This document shows positions 29,989 to 40,122 of a DNA stretch of 64,000 nucleotides, piece after piece. A model generated the notes under the pieces. That model saw only the letters and a list, made by a program, of their open reading frames with translations. It did no database searches and had not been told where the DNA came from. This DNA comes from Deinococcus planocerae. Its GTDB lineage: Bacteria > Deinococcota > Deinococci > Deinococcales > Deinococcaceae. The DNA is taken from assembly GCF_002869765.1 (NCBI RefSeq), contig NZ_PNOR01000002.1:62001-126000 (forward strand), in the 5' to 3' direction. The stretch's first letter is position 1. Each line of letters starts with the position of its first letter. The position numbers were made by a program, and so were the translations under genes.

Positions 29989-30662
29989 GGGCGCGTCTCT
30001 TCCCCAGCCTGCTGGCGGCCGACTTCGCCACCCTGGGGGACGCCATTCGGGAAGCCGAGGCGGGCGGCGCGGACGGCTTCCACCTCGACGTGATGGACGG
30101 GCAGTTCGTCCCCAATCTCAACTTCGGGCCCCTGACCGTGGAGGCCTGCCGCCGGGTGACGGTCCGGCCGCTCGAAGCGCACCTGATGATCGTGCAGCCG
30201 GAGCGCTTCGTGCCCGACTTCGTGCGGGCCGGGGCGAACCGGGTCATCGTGCACGCCGAGGCCACGCCCCACCTGCACCGGGCGGTCGGCCTGATTCGTG
30301 AACTGGGCGCGCAGGCAGGAGTCTCCGTGAACCCGGGCACCCCGTTGGAGATGCTGCGGCCGGTCCTGGGTGACCTCGACCTGGTGCTGGTGATGAGCGT
30401 GAATCCGGGGTTTGGCGGGCAACGGTTCATCCCAGGCAGCCTGGAGCGGGTCCGCACCGTGCGCCGCTGGCTGGACGAGGTGAGCAGCGGGGCGGAACTG
30501 GAGGTGGACGGCGGCATCACGCCCGTGACGGCACCTGCTGTGCTCGCGGCGGGGGCGAGTGTCCTGGTGGCGGGGAGCGCGGTGTTCGGCGGTGAGGTCG
30601 CGCGTAACCTGGAGGCGTTGCGCGCCGTCATGACGGGTGGGCAACCCGAGGAGGCCTCATGA
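29985..30662 (+). CDS. rpe: Ribulose-phosphate 3-epimerase
   Basis: A 225-residue TIM-barrel enzyme of the pentose phosphate pathway that interconverts ribulose-5-phosphate and xylulose-5-phosphate. Landmarks are PSLLAADFATL, the metal/active-site block HLDVMDGQFVPNLNFGP, EAHLMIVQPE, VMSVNPGFGGQRFIP and the phosphate-binding DGGITP and AGSAVFGG. Length is normal. GTG 29985 overlaps the LOG stop; its own stop overlaps the next small gene (ATGA). Confidence 0.95.
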   Translation: MRARLFPSLLAADFATLGDAIREAEAGGADGFHLDVMDGQFVPNLNFGPLTVEACRRVTVRPLEAHLMIVQPERFVPDFVRAGANRVIVHAEATPHLHRAVGLIRELGAQAGVSVNPGTPLEMLRPVLGDLDLVLVMSVNPGFGGQRFIPGSLERVRTVRRWLDEVSSGAELEVDGGITPVTAPAVLAAGASVLVAGSAVFGGEVARNLEALRAVMTGGQPEEAS

Positions 30663-30838
30663 ACGACGATCAGAACAAGCCGGACAGCCAGCCCCAGGGA
30701 GAGATCGTGCTCACGACCCTGCCGGACGCGGCCCTGGGGGACAGGCACAACGAAACCCCGACCGACCACAAGGCGAGGTTGCAGCGGCAGGAGCACCCGC
30801 GCCACGGCCCCGACGACGAGGACAGTTGCCGCGCATGA
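30659..30838 (+). CDS. Small acidic protein, tandem copy 1
   Basis: A 59-residue protein whose ATG overlaps the rpe stop (ATGA). The N-terminal half, QPQGEIVLTTLPD, is nearly the same as in the next gene (QPQGEIVLTTVPD); the C-terminus is hydrophilic (His, Asp, Arg). No family recognised. The paralogue immediately downstream argues that both are real. Confidence 0.6.
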   Translation: MNDDQNKPDSQPQGEIVLTTLPDAALGDRHNETPTDHKARLQRQEHPRHGPDDEDSCRA

Positions 30839-30852
30839 TCGAGGGAGGTTCC

Positions 30853-31023
30853 ATGAACGACGATCAGAACACGCCCGACGGGCAGCCCCAGGGAGAGATC
30901 GTGCTGACCACCGTGCCGGACACGGTGCAGGACCAGGCCCCGAACGAGACGCCCACCGACCTGCTGGCGCGGTTGCATCAGCAGGAGGATTCGCGGATCG
31001 AGCCCGACAACGAGGACGGCTAG
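30853..31023 (+). CDS. Small acidic protein, tandem copy 2
   Basis: A 56-residue acidic protein with the same start (MNDDQN) and core as the preceding gene. GGGAGG lies just upstream of ATG 30853. It ends ETPTDLLARLHQQED. Tandem duplication is evident; function unknown. It ends 5 bases from a convergent small gene. Confidence 0.65.
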   Translation: MNDDQNTPDGQPQGEIVLTTVPDTVQDQAPNETPTDLLARLHQQEDSRIEPDNEDG

Positions 31024-31027
31024 ACCT

Positions 31028-31285
31028 TCAGGGGGCCCCCGCCGCATCCTCGGTCGCGTCTTCCAGCGGGGCTTCCACCGCGTCCCGGGCTGTCTCCGCC
31101 GCCACCCGGGCGGCGGTCGTGCTGGAGTCTTCCTGCCCTCCGGCGATGAAGCTGGCATGGGAGGCGGCAATGGCACGGGCGACGATGCTGACCTCATCCT
31201 CCCCGGTGCCCTGGCAGAGCTCGTCGAGAAAGTGACGGGTGAGGGGGTCGAGGGTCAGCACGAGCGTGTTCTTCGTGTCGGTCAT
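31028..31285 (-). CDS. Small hypothetical protein
   Basis: An 85-residue soluble protein. The N-terminus LVLTLDPLTRHFLDELCQGTGEDEVSIVARAI has the strand-helix-helix look of ribbon-helix-helix (CopG-like) proteins, followed by an Ala/Glu-rich tail. DNA binding is only a guess. ATG 31285. Convergent with the small acidic gene pair. Confidence 0.55.
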   Translation of the reverse strand: MTDTKNTLVLTLDPLTRHFLDELCQGTGEDEVSIVARAIAASHASFIAGGQEDSSTTAARVAAETARDAVEAPLEDATEDAAGAP

Positions 31286-31435
31286 TCGTCGAGCATCGCA
31301 TGTGGGACGAAGGCATGGAGTCGACTCCAGACGTTCTTCGGGAGCGTCCCTCTCTTGCCGTGCCGCCCCTGTCTGGTCTGGCCTGCCGCTTCAGGTCCAC
31401 CTGCGTGCTCGCAGCCTGTCAGGGCACGGCGGGCG

Positions 31436-32070
31436 CCAGGTCTGGCTGCCGAGCACGGTCAGGGCCAGGGCCAGAATCGCGACGTTGAACCAGAAGGCAG
31501 TGATGCCGTGTCACGAGGTCAAGCGGCGGATGACTGGGCTGGAGGTGGACACGTCCGAGACCTGAAAGGTTAGCCCGGTCACGACGAAGGCGAAGTGAAC
31601 GAGGTCGGGGGTGGAGGGTGCCTTGGGGAACGCCAGACCACCGTCCGGCCCCGCCTCCTCATTCCCGTCATCGCAGGAGAGGTGGGCGGAACGCAGGGTG
31701 GAGATGGTGGAGGTCAGGTACCGGCCGCTCAGCACGGCGACGACCGCCACGGCGATGGCCGGCGGTGGCGCCCCCGGCTCCAGGCGGGTGGCGTGCTCGA
31801 TGACGATGGCTGAAGCGACGAGACTCACGAGGCTGGAGATCAGCACCATCACCCGCCCTGCCGCGCGTCCCGGATCCGCAGCGGCGGCCGCTGGCTGGGT
31901 GCGCTCGGGTGGCGAACGCAGGCTGAACCCCAGGTCAAGGCCAGCAAGGTCAGCGCGCCGCTGTCCCAGCCCACCCTGATCCACACCAGCGCGGAGGAGG
32001 GAGCCGGGAGGACGAGGGCCGCCGTGGAACCGGCAGCGCTGGTGAGAAGCCGGGACCAGGATCACTCCCA
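31436..32070 (-). pseudogene. Decayed DUF1345 membrane protein (copy 2)
   Basis: A degenerate relative of the gene at 2399-3091. The N-terminal part reads SWSRLLTSAAGSTAALVLP ... WDSGALTLLALTW in one frame and is preceded directly by a stop. The frame then shifts (about 31920) to LRSPPERT ... FQVSDVSTSSPVIRR. A TGA at about 31509-31511 replaces the tryptophan codon found in copy 1 (RRVALWHG versus RRLTS-stop-HG), after which ITAFWFNVAILAL resumes. So there is one frameshift, one nonsense change and no start. Confidence 0.8.
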
Positions 32071-32337
32071 CCGAGCGTGTGTCTGTGGCAGCGGGGAGAA
32101 CTCAGCCACACCCCGCGCTCCACAGCGGCTTCCAGGAGGTCACCAGGCGACGTCGCACCCGGGCACGGTGGACATCCCCGCTGGCGGGGGGGGAGGAAGA
32201 CCGCTCCATTGGCAGCGGGAAGACAGGACCTGGGTTGAGGTGAGGCGTTGGTCATGGGCATCTCCGATCCCGAGCAGAGGGCCAGCGGCCCTTCACCCGT
32301 TCACGGGGCCGCACGCTTCCCTGCCGCCGCCCTCGCC

Positions 32338-33258
32338 TCACTGGTGGCGGGGGCCTTGCGGTGAAGTGCGCCGGCGACGGATGGGGAACAGTGGTGAGCG
32401 CCGGAGCGTGAGGAGCATTCCCACCACACCCACCAGCAGGAGCGCGTCGGGAAGGTGGGCCCCAGCCAGGCGTGGCCCCTCCAGACGGCGGACCAGGGGA
32501 GCCAGCGACCGGACGGTCAGCAGCACATTGGCCGCCCTGTCCAGCAGCAGAGCCAGGACATCACCGAACACCCCTGCCGCCAACCAGGCGAGTGCCCGGC
32601 GCAGGTCGCGTGACGGCCACCCGCTCAGCAGGAGGGCCATGACCACCAGGCCGACCGCGACCCGCAGCGTGATGGCTGCCGTCAGCCAAGTCAGCCAAGT
32701 CGCGAGGAGCCAGGTGTGGTCCGCAGGGGACCACCAGTGCCTGAGCGGCGGGGGCACGTCTGGCCGGTGGGCCAGGGCCCACCCACTCCAGAGGATCAGG
32801 GCCACGGCCAGCGCCAGCAGGACAAGCAGAAGGACCCGGGAAGAGCGCCGCGCCCGCTCCCCGATGTCGATGCCCGGGCGGGGGAACGTCTCATCGCTGA
32901 TGTGGACGGCAGGCCTGCCCAGGAACGGCCCGATCCCCCCGGTTCCGGCGGGGGCGTCCGAAGAGGGCTCGTCCGGCGGGCCGTGGATCTGCTCCAGGCT
33001 CGCCGGGTGGTCTGCCCCAGATCTTGAAGAGCGGGGAAAGGGGTGGGCCTCGTACGCCAGCAGGAGCAGATTGTTTTCCAGGATATACCGGGGCGTCTGC
33101 GTCTCATCCAGTTCCAGGTGCAGGTGCCGCGTCTGAACATCGACCCTGATGTGACGTGCTCCCGGCAGTCTGGCCACAATTCGAATCACGTCCTGGGCGC
33201 GGAATTCACTGTCCATCCGCGCCACGTGATAGTCGAGGAGGGTCGGGGGCGAGGTCAC
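32338..33258 (-). CDS. Membrane protein with an HMA-like domain lacking the metal-binding cysteines
   Basis: A 306-residue protein starting at GTG 33258, 15 bases past metal box 7. Residues about 8-72 align well with the HMA domains of the ATPase at 17796-20177: LDYHVARMDSEFRA against LRYFVERMDCADCA, then RLPGARHIRVDVQTRHLHLELDE against RLPGVGAPQVNFTTQTLSLTLDE. Both metal-binding cysteines are replaced (Ser17, Arg20). A polar linker (75-135) leads to four or so membrane helices. Probably a non-metal-binding adaptor for the pump or a regulator (inference). The open frame continues upstream to 33411 through the box, but that part lacks domain similarity. Confidence 0.7.
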   Translation of the reverse strand: MTSPPTLLDYHVARMDSEFRAQDVIRIVARLPGARHIRVDVQTRHLHLELDETQTPRYILENNLLLLAYEAHPFPRSSRSGADHPASLEQIHGPPDEPSSDAPAGTGGIGPFLGRPAVHISDETFPRPGIDIGERARRSSRVLLLVLLALAVALILWSGWALAHRPDVPPPLRHWWSPADHTWLLATWLTWLTAAITLRVAVGLVVMALLLSGWPSRDLRRALAWLAAGVFGDVLALLLDRAANVLLTVRSLAPLVRRLEGPRLAGAHLPDALLLVGVVGMLLTLRRSPLFPIRRRRTSPQGPRHQ

Positions 33259-33272
33259 GTTTTCATTATATC

Positions 33273-33286
33273 TGTAGACCTGTTCA
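33273..33286. promoter_or_regulatory. Metal box 7, upstream of the HMA-like membrane protein
   Basis: TGTAGA-CC-TGTTCA, within the AT-rich patch CATTATATCTGTAG. It lies 15 bases ahead of the GTG start at 33258 and inside the upstream extension of the same frame. This supports the shorter start. Confidence 0.6.
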
Positions 33287-33411
33287 GATGTACACCGTTT
33301 AAGGTACCCATCCCCCAGGGGGTTCACTCGACCCGCTGCATGGAATCGACGGAAGAACCGCACCATCGGGGCAGGTCCCGTTGCCCTCTCCATCAGCTCA
33401 GGCACAGTCAT

Positions 33412-33936
33412 GCCCCGAATTTGTGAATGGCGGGGGCAATCCGGCGACGACCTGCAAACGGCTGAGGCACCAGCACATGTCGACCCCCCTGCGCTCCGCG
33501 GAGATCAGTGACAGCGCCGCCGACGCGCAGGTGCGGCGCCGGTGACGGCAAGCGAGACCATCGGGATGAGCCAAACTCCAATTCACCCCTCACGCTGACC
33601 CGGCATACTGCCCTGGCCGCGGGTGCGGTGTCCCGTCTGAGTGACGCCCCCGACGATCACCGAAGAGCCCAGCTCTGCCTCAGGGCAGTCCTGCTTCCAC
33701 ATACGGATGCTCCGTTGTGAGGCTTCGGTCATCACGGCGCTTGCGGAGGTGTAGGTGACCGTGACTCCAGCCCCTCAGACCCACGACGTTCCCCTGGCGG
33801 CGCAACGGCCACCTGAGCTGCGCCGCGACGACGGCGGACACGTCCCGACGCTTGGGCGGATCCCGGTCGGTCGGTCGGGGGCAACCCTCCGCCTTCAGCC
33901 GTCTCTCGCCTTGCCCTGTCCTCGAGGAGGGCTTCC
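33412..33936. other. Intergenic stretch without a recognisable gene
   Basis: About 525 bases between the divergent HMA-like gene and the glycosidase gene. Short frames on both strands lack start signals and family resemblance. No metal box. Confidence 0.4.
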
Positions 33937-35385
33937 ATGCCAAGACTGCCACGCACCCTAACCCTGAAAGACACGGCCGCTTCGGCGGTCTTCACCCTGG
34001 GCCTCCTGACCAGTGGGGACGTGGCACCCGAGGCGTCGGGGGCCAAGCCGGTTCCGGGCACGCCTCCCCCCACCAGCGAAGGTCGTCCCAGTTCCACGCC
34101 GCCACCTCCAGTGCCGCGTTTGACGGTCTCGCCTGATGGACGGCGCCTGCAATACGCGGACGGTCGGCCCTTCCTGTACTGGGCGGACACCGGCTGGGAG
34201 CTGTTTCACCGCCTGAACCGCACGGATGCCCGGCAGTATCTCCAGGCCCGCGCCGCCCAGGGGTTCACCGTCATCCAGGCTGTCGCCCTCGCTGAAATGA
34301 ACGGTCTGACCGTTCCCAACGCCCAAGGCGACCTCCCTCTCGTCGGCAAGGACCCGACTCGCCCCGCGACCACTCCGGGCAACAAGCCGACCAACTCTGC
34401 CGAGTACGACTACTGGGATCACGTGGACTACATCGTGAACGAGGCCGCGAGTCTCGGCCTGCACGTCGCCCTGCTGCCGAGCTGGGGCCGTTGGGTGAAC
34501 GATGAACCGATCTTCACCCCCGCCTCAGCTCGCTCGTACGGGGTGTTCCTGGGTCGGCGGTACCGGGACAAGCCAGTCATCTGGGTCCTGGGCGGCGACC
34601 GGAATCCGGAGACGGAGGAGCAACGCGCTGTGTGGAGGGCGATGGCCGAAGGCATTGAGCAGGGTGTGGGAGGGCGGGACCGAGCGCTGATCACCTACCA
34701 CCCGCGCGGGGGCAAGACCTCCGCCGAGTACTTCCACAGCGAGCCGTGGCTCGACTTCAACCTGTGGCAGACCGGGCACTGCCGGGGTGAGCGGGAGGCT
34801 GAGAAGGTCCTGGGCACCTACCGTCGCACGCCCGTCAAGCCGGTGATCAACGCCGAGCCCGTGTATGAGCAGCACGTCATCTGCAACGACCAGAAGAACG
34901 GGTACGCCGACGAGGTAGACGTGCGGAACGTGGCGTACTGGAGCATGTTCGCGGGGGCGGCGGGGCACAGCTACGGCCACCGGATGGTCTGGGGCTTCGA
35001 CGTCTATGACGGCAATAAGGCATGGCTGAAGGCGCTCTCGGCGCCAGGAGCTTGGCAGGTGCAGATTCTCAAGAAGCTGCTGGAGTCGCGTCAGGCCCAG
35101 CGGTGGGAGCCGGACACGACGCTGGTGAAGGGGAGTTTCACCGGGACTCGGCCGGTGGTGGCGTTGCGGGGCCGAGAGTACGCCTGGGTGTACCTGCCGG
35201 ATGGCGGCGCGGTGACGGTCACGCTGGGCCGGGTGGGGGAAGCGCGGGTGAAGGTGTCGTGGCTTGACCCCAGAACGGGACGCACGACGGTGGTCGGCGC
35301 CTTTTCGAACTCCGGCGAGCGATCCTTCTCCGCTCCCTCACACGGGCGTGGTCAGGACTGGGTCCTGCGGATCGAGAACCCCTGA
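33937..35385 (+). CDS. Apiosidase-like (DUF4038) secreted glycoside hydrolase
   Basis: A 482-residue protein. The N-terminus is weakly hydrophobic and followed by a Pro/Ser-rich linker. The DUF4038/apiosidase-like TIM barrel starts at LTVSPDGRRLQYADGRPFLYWADTGWELFHRL. Further marks are GFTVIQAVAL, YWDHVDYIVNEAASLGL, VIWVLGGDRNPE (a likely catalytic Asp region) and KPVINAEPVYE (a likely catalytic Glu). A small beta domain ends the protein (VKVSWLDPRTGRTT). Related GH140-type enzymes act on plant cell-wall side chains. ATG 33937 with AGGAGG about 8 bases upstream. Nothing nearby suggests an operon partner. Confidence 0.85.
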   Translation: MPRLPRTLTLKDTAASAVFTLGLLTSGDVAPEASGAKPVPGTPPPTSEGRPSSTPPPPVPRLTVSPDGRRLQYADGRPFLYWADTGWELFHRLNRTDARQYLQARAAQGFTVIQAVALAEMNGLTVPNAQGDLPLVGKDPTRPATTPGNKPTNSAEYDYWDHVDYIVNEAASLGLHVALLPSWGRWVNDEPIFTPASARSYGVFLGRRYRDKPVIWVLGGDRNPETEEQRAVWRAMAEGIEQGVGGRDRALITYHPRGGKTSAEYFHSEPWLDFNLWQTGHCRGEREAEKVLGTYRRTPVKPVINAEPVYEQHVICNDQKNGYADEVDVRNVAYWSMFAGAAGHSYGHRMVWGFDVYDGNKAWLKALSAPGAWQVQILKKLLESRQAQRWEPDTTLVKGSFTGTRPVVALRGREYAWVYLPDGGAVTVTLGRVGEARVKVSWLDPRTGRTTVVGAFSNSGERSFSAPSHGRGQDWVLRIENP

Positions 35386-36193
35386 CTCGCGACTCGCTCC
35401 CCCAACGCTTCACACTCATGCAGGGTGACGTCAGGACGAGGACTGATCTCGAGCAACCCGTCCTCCCTCTGGGTTCGACCTCGCGCCTGTTTCAAGCAGG
35501 AACTGTGGCCGTTCAACGGTGTGCGCCACCCGGTCTGGCACCTCGCGGACGTGGCGTGCTGAGCCTTGTCCGTCATCCCACACCCCTTCAGGTCAGGCGT
35601 CACCAAGCCCGCACCCTTCGGTTCGTGTCCTGAAGCCCCGCCGCGCTCACCGACCTCCCCTTCTTCGAACTCCAGAGACTGTTGGCGTCGCAAGACCTCG
35701 TGAAAGCCTGGGTGTCCAGGAGACGCTCCACAACCGGTCCTGACCTGTCCCGCACGCGGGGGCCATTGTCCCTACGGGCGACCGGGCCGGGAGGCGGTTC
35801 ACAGACCAACGGCGCACGACACCTGGGGTCCACTGGTGCACGAATGGAGCATCCCTCGTCTGCGGCGCTCCTGCAGCACGAGCACCTGCGGGTGAAGAGC
35901 GGCGAGAGGTGGGCGGCTGAATCCCAAGCGGGCCTGGCGGGGAGCCGACGTTCGTCCCCGTATGACTCACGGGCCGTGAAGGGACCTCGGCGAGGACACT
36001 TCGCTTGTCGTCAGGGTCCGGTCTCTGCCCCCTGGCCTTCCAGCTTGCCCCGGCCGACGTGGGAGGCGGCCCCCCGCCCCCCGTCCTCCCCGGCGCTGTT
36101 CCAGCCGCTTGCAGTCCAACAGAGGGACATCTCATCTGCGCGTCTGATCATTCATCAACCTTTTAAATCCGCTTGGTAAGGTGCCGCACGTTT
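35386..36193. other. Intergenic stretch without a recognisable gene
   Basis: About 800 bases between two rightward genes. Several long frames exist on both strands, but their composition is that of GC-rich noise and none has a convincing start. The last 60 bases are AT-rich (around 36145-36180) and probably carry the promoter of the LysM/M23 gene. Confidence 0.4.
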
Positions 36194-36961
36194 ATGCGAC
36201 GTTTCCTGCTCACGGCGCTGGCCCTCACGGCCGTCAGCTTCTCCGCCGCCACCACCGTCACCGTGCAGCCGGGCGACACGCTGACCCGACTCGCCGTCCG
36301 GTCCGGCACCACGGCGGCAGCGCTGCGGCGCGCGAATCCCGGGGTCCGCCTGGACATGCTGCGGGCCGGCAGCGTTCTCCGGCTGCCGGAGGCCCGCGGC
36401 GAGACGCGGGCCTGGACGGTGCGCCCCGGCGACACCCTGTCCCGGATCGCCCAGCGTCAGGGCCTCACCCTCCAGGCCCTGCTGAAGGCCAACCCGGCGC
36501 TGGACCCCCGGCTCCCCCTGCGGGTGGGGCAGCGGCTCCGTCTGCCCGCTGCGCCGCTGGCCCGCGCGCGCACGACGGTCACCCTGCGTCCCGCCTCGGT
36601 GCGTGGCGCCGCCGGGCGGCCCCTGCAGGGGCGGCTCACGACGCCGTTCCAGGCCACCCACCCGGGCCTGGACCTGGCGGCGCCCAGCGGCACGCCGATC
36701 CGTGCCGTCTTGCCCGGCACCGTCACCGAGTCCCGCTTCGACGGCCAGGGCGGCTGGGGCTGGACGGTGGTTCTCGACCACGGGGGCGGGCTCACCTCCC
36801 GTTACAGCCACAACAGCGCCAACCTCGTCCGGGTCGGGGCACGGGTGAACGCCGGCGAGGTGATCGCCCGGGTCGGCAGCACCGGGAACAGCAGCGGCGC
36901 CCACGTGGACTACCGCCTCTACCAGGGCGGCAAGTCCATCGACCCTTCCAGCCTCCAGTGA
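36194..36961 (+). CDS. LysM-LysM-M23 secreted metallopeptidase
   Basis: A 255-residue protein. A signal peptide ([16 protein letters not shown]) is followed by two LysM domains ([17 protein letters not shown] and [17 protein letters not shown]) that bind peptidoglycan glycan. The C-terminal M23 domain has the [19 protein letters not shown] strand and SGAHVDYRL. The first zinc ligand His of active LytM enzymes (HxxxD) corresponds to HPGLDLAAP, and HVDY supplies the last pair, so the zinc site looks intact. It probably cleaves or remodels peptidoglycan cross-links. ATG 36194. This is the only intact one of three copies (24185-24749 and 43978-44610 are decayed). Confidence 0.9.
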   Translation: MRRFLLTALALTAVSFSAATTVTVQPGDTLTRLAVRSGTTAAALRRANPGVRLDMLRAGSVLRLPEARGETRAWTVRPGDTLSRIAQRQGLTLQALLKANPALDPRLPLRVGQRLRLPAAPLARARTTVTLRPASVRGAAGRPLQGRLTTPFQATHPGLDLAAPSGTPIRAVLPGTVTESRFDGQGGWGWTVVLDHGGGLTSRYSHNSANLVRVGARVNAGEVIARVGSTGNSSGAHVDYRLYQGGKSIDPSSLQ

Positions 36962-36977
36962 ACCCCCGGCCGGGCGT

Positions 36978-38348
36978 TCAGCGCCGGGTGCCGACCAGGA
37001 AGATGTTGGGCCAGGGGCGGTAGGTGCTCCTGAGGGTGTCCTGTTTGAAGGTCTGCCCGCCCCGCACGAAGCGCCGCGTCACCTCGATCACGGCGCCGGG
37101 GGCGGCCCAGTCCACCTGCCTGCGCTCCCCGGCGGGCCGCGTGGCGTCCCGGATCAGGCGGTCCGGGGGAGCGGGGGTGCTCCTGAGGGTGCGCGGCGTC
37201 CCGACCTCCACGGTGAAGTCGCGCGTCCGGCCGAACACACTCACCGTCAGGCGGGCCTCCTCGTCGTTCCACTCGCTTTGGAACCACAAAGGACCGCCCG
37301 TGTCGTTGGCGAACTTCAGGTCGAGGTTGGGCTGGTAGATGGTGCCGTCCAGACCCTGCGGGTCGTAGTACCGCACCTGATACGAGTGGTTGCGCCGCTC
37401 GAGGATCGGCAGGCCCGCGCTGTAGAGGGTGCGGAACACGGTCGTGCTCACCTGACAGATACCGCCGCCGACCCCGTTGGCCGTGCGGTCACCGGCGATG
37501 ACGAGACCCGTGACGAAGCCCGTGCGCGTACTGATGGGTCCCACCATCCGGTTGAAGGAAAACGTCTTGCCTTCCAGCAACCGGTCCTGAAAGCGGCTGG
37601 CCCCGACGTGGATGTTGGTGACGCGCTCGGGGCTGCTGCCGTAATAGTTCGTCTCGCCCGTGCCCAGGTGCGCCGTGATCCCGCGCGACAGGAAGTAGTC
37701 GAGCGTGCGCCCCGGCGCCGTCTGTCCGGTGACCACGACGTTCGCCTTCACCCCCCGGGGGTCCTTGAGGGCCGCGAGGACGTTGGTCCGGGTCTTCGCC
37801 TCGTCCACCGTCAGCCCATTGCGCTGCACGACCGCCCAGCCGTCCCACTGGTTCTCGAAGCGGGCGTCCTGCGCCTCACGGGGCAAGTCGGCCAGGAAGG
37901 TCCGCAGGTCCGCCTCCAGGCTGGCGGTGATCACCCCGCGAGCGCGCAACTCCGCCACGCGCGGCCCCGGCAGGGTCAGGGTGCGGCTGAAGGGCACCGT
38001 CGTCTTCTTGCCGTCCACCAGGGCGGGCCACTGCGCCTGCACCGTGATCAGCAACGGCGCCGTCCGGGCGGGCGGGGTCGGAGCCGCCGTTGGCTCTGGT
38101 GCGGGTGCCGGAACAGGCGGCGGGGCCGGGGCGGGTGCGAGAGGCTGCGCCGGGATTACGGGCGCGGGTGTCGGCTCGGTGGGGGCCGGGACCGGAGTGG
38201 GCGCAGGAACAGGCACCGGAGCCGTCGCCGGTGCGGAAGGCGGGGCCGACGGGAGGGGCAGCGCAGGAATGTTCAGGCTGGTTTGCGCGACCGCACCTCC
38301 CAGCCAGGCACTGACCAGCAGGGCGGCACACGGACGGCTCGGGATCAT
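36978..38348 (-). CDS. VanW family secreted protein
   Basis: A 456-residue protein. A signal peptide ([14 protein letters not shown]) is followed by a long Pro/Ala repeat linker ([16 protein letters not shown]) and a peptidoglycan-binding-like domain with [12 protein letters not shown]. The VanW domain begins [17 protein letters not shown] and includes [32 protein letters not shown] and [12 protein letters not shown]. The function of VanW is unresolved; it occurs in glycopeptide-resistance clusters and in cell-wall contexts. I prefer ATG 38348; an upstream GTG at 38378 is also in frame. Convergent with the LysM/M23 gene, 17 bases apart. Confidence 0.85.
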   Translation of the reverse strand: MIPSRPCAALLVSAWLGGAVAQTSLNIPALPLPSAPPSAPATAPVPVPAPTPVPAPTEPTPAPVIPAQPLAPAPAPPPVPAPAPEPTAAPTPPARTAPLLITVQAQWPALVDGKKTTVPFSRTLTLPGPRVAELRARGVITASLEADLRTFLADLPREAQDARFENQWDGWAVVQRNGLTVDEAKTRTNVLAALKDPRGVKANVVVTGQTAPGRTLDYFLSRGITAHLGTGETNYYGSSPERVTNIHVGASRFQDRLLEGKTFSFNRMVGPISTRTGFVTGLVIAGDRTANGVGGGICQVSTTVFRTLYSAGLPILERRNHSYQVRYYDPQGLDGTIYQPNLDLKFANDTGGPLWFQSEWNDEEARLTVSVFGRTRDFTVEVGTPRTLRSTPAPPDRLIRDATRPAGERRQVDWAAPGAVIEVTRRFVRGGQTFKQDTLRSTYRPWPNIFLVGTRR

Positions 38349-38406
38349 GCCCGCAGTATCCCACGGGCTCAACTTCACCTGTCACCGTCCTTCGGGGGTG
38401 AGAAAC

Positions 38407-39963
38407 TCACCTTCCGGCGAGCCGGGCCCGCCGGAAAGACGGTTCAACACCCCGGTCGGGTGAGGCCTTCCCCGGTTCCTGCTCTGGTGACCCCGGCGTC
38501 ACGTTCCGCATCCACCACTCCTGCGGAATGGGGCGACTCCGGTTCTTCCACACGTCCTCGAAGCTCGCCTGCTGCTCGGACACGGCCCCCGCGTCGCTCG
38601 TGGCGAGCATCGCCTCGTTCAAACCGAGTGGCCCCCACGAGGAGAAATGGAAGTTCATGCTGCCCGCCAGCACCATCCGGCCGTCCACCGTCAGGGCCTT
38701 GGTATGCATGGGGAAGGTGACGGAGCGCGCGTCGAAGCGGTCCTCGATCCCGCGCCGCCGGGCCTCCAGGCGCAGGAGGGCGACGCCGCTGCGGTTGGGG
38801 GCGCGGTCGAGGCCGTAATCGACCATCAGCGCGCGAACCTTCACGCCACGTTCCATCGCGTCCAGCACGGCGCGAAGGTACACGGGCCAGCGGCTGACCG
38901 GGCAGTCTTGCGGTTGGAGGTAGGCGGACCAGCAGCCCAGGGAGGGGCTGAACTGGGCCTGCATCAGGTCGAGGCTCTGCCTGGCCGCCCCGAGGAGGGC
39001 CACCTGCGCCCGGTCGGCCTGGTCGAAGCCGGAGCGGCGGTACAGCAGGAAGGCCCGGGCCGGGCCGGCCCTGGTCAGGCGGCGGGCGGCGTCCGGGTGG
39101 GTGGGGGGATCGGGTTCCCGGAGGGTGCAGACCCTGGCCACGTCCCCCGCCCGCGTGCCTGCCGGACACCTCACCTGACGCGACTTGCGCCACAGGTCGT
39201 CGAACACCGCCACGCCGTCCTGCGCGACCGGACCGCGCACCCGCAGGCCGAGGTCGTGAAGGTTCCGCCCGCCCGGCGACGTGTCCGGCAGGTGCCAGTC
39301 GGTGTAGTTGTATCCGGACACCGTGAGGTCCTGGCCGTCGATCACGTGCAGCTTCACGTGGCTGTGCGGGAAGTAGCGGTAGTTCGCGACGCCGAGCTGC
39401 CAGCCCACCCGCACGTCGTTCGGGGGCACACCGAGCCGGGTCAGGTCCCTGACGAGTTCGAGGGCCTGGGTGGCGCCGTCCTCGCGTTTCAGGTCGGGGA
39501 AGCCGCCCAGCACCACCCGCACGGTCATGCCCTGCGGGTAGGCGGCGGGCTCCGCCCGCACCCGCCCGTACAGGTCGCGCACGGCAAGGGCGAAGGTCCA
39601 GCCGGGGTGTCCCTCCCCCGCGTGCCACTCCATCGTGGTGAGCAGGACCTCCGCCCGTGCCCCCCGGATCTGGTCCGCCGTCACGTCAAAGGCATCCGGT
39701 TGTGTAGCGGTGCGCGGCGTTCGCAGGAAGCTCACGAACGCGTTCCTGCATGAGCGGTCCGGGCGTCCTCCCTCGGTCGTGACGCGCCACAGCGCGAGTT
39801 CCAGCGGGTCCATTGGTCTGGAGCAGGACAGACCGGAAGGATCAAGGCTGGTGGTCGGGGGCACGCCGCCCAACCTGATCGGGAATTCGGAGGCGTCCGC
39901 CAGCCCCCCCACGGTCAGCAGGAGCGCCAGAAGCCAGCGCAGCGCGAAGGAAAGACCGCTCAC
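38407..39963 (-). CDS. Secreted phospholipase-D-like protein, copy 1
   Basis: A 518-residue protein with a signal peptide ([18 protein letters not shown]). It has two HKD-type half-sites: [20 protein letters not shown] in the first half and [19 protein letters not shown] in the second. The two-lobed layout is that of a complete PLD-superfamily phosphodiesterase; cardiolipin synthase-like, nuclease or phospholipase activity are all possible. Start: GTG 39963, 37 bases from metal box 8, so it is probably metal-controlled. A paralogue (45379-47064) also lies behind such a box. Confidence 0.85.
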   Translation of the reverse strand: MSGLSFALRWLLALLLTVGGLADASEFPIRLGGVPPTTSLDPSGLSCSRPMDPLELALWRVTTEGGRPDRSCRNAFVSFLRTPRTATQPDAFDVTADQIRGARAEVLLTTMEWHAGEGHPGWTFALAVRDLYGRVRAEPAAYPQGMTVRVVLGGFPDLKREDGATQALELVRDLTRLGVPPNDVRVGWQLGVANYRYFPHSHVKLHVIDGQDLTVSGYNYTDWHLPDTSPGGRNLHDLGLRVRGPVAQDGVAVFDDLWRKSRQVRCPAGTRAGDVARVCTLREPDPPTHPDAARRLTRAGPARAFLLYRRSGFDQADRAQVALLGAARQSLDLMQAQFSPSLGCWSAYLQPQDCPVSRWPVYLRAVLDAMERGVKVRALMVDYGLDRAPNRSGVALLRLEARRRGIEDRFDARSVTFPMHTKALTVDGRMVLAGSMNFHFSSWGPLGLNEAMLATSDAGAVSEQQASFEDVWKNRSRPIPQEWWMRNVTPGSPEQEPGKASPDRGVEPSFRRARLAGR

Positions 39964-39999
39964 CGCCTGAGAAGATACGCTGCAATCCCATCGCACGTA

Positions 40000-40013
40000 T
40001 GAACAAATGCTCA
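40000..40013. promoter_or_regulatory. Metal box 8 between PLD-like gene and ZIP operon
   Basis: TGAACA-AA-TGCTCA, the form closest to SmtB/CadC-type operators (TGAACA ... TGTTCA). It is 37 bases from the leftward PLD start and about 110 bases from the rightward leader ORF of the ZIP gene. It could serve both directions. Confidence 0.7.
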
Positions 40014-40122
40014 ATGATTCAGGGAGCGGAAGGGCTGGATTGAGCCTGCCCGCACCCGGCAACGTGAGGGGGCCTTTTCCCCCGAACGCGGCGAGGCCAA
40101 GCTCGACCACAAGGAGGTTCGG

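Noticed and set aside
33259..33411. Upstream extension of the HMA-like gene
   Set aside because: It passes through the metal box and has no domain similarity; the GTG at 33258 is preferred.
35682..36179. A 165-codon + strand frame before the LysM/M23 gene
   Set aside because: Arg/Ser/Pro-rich composition without structure; it runs into the promoter-like AT-rich patch.
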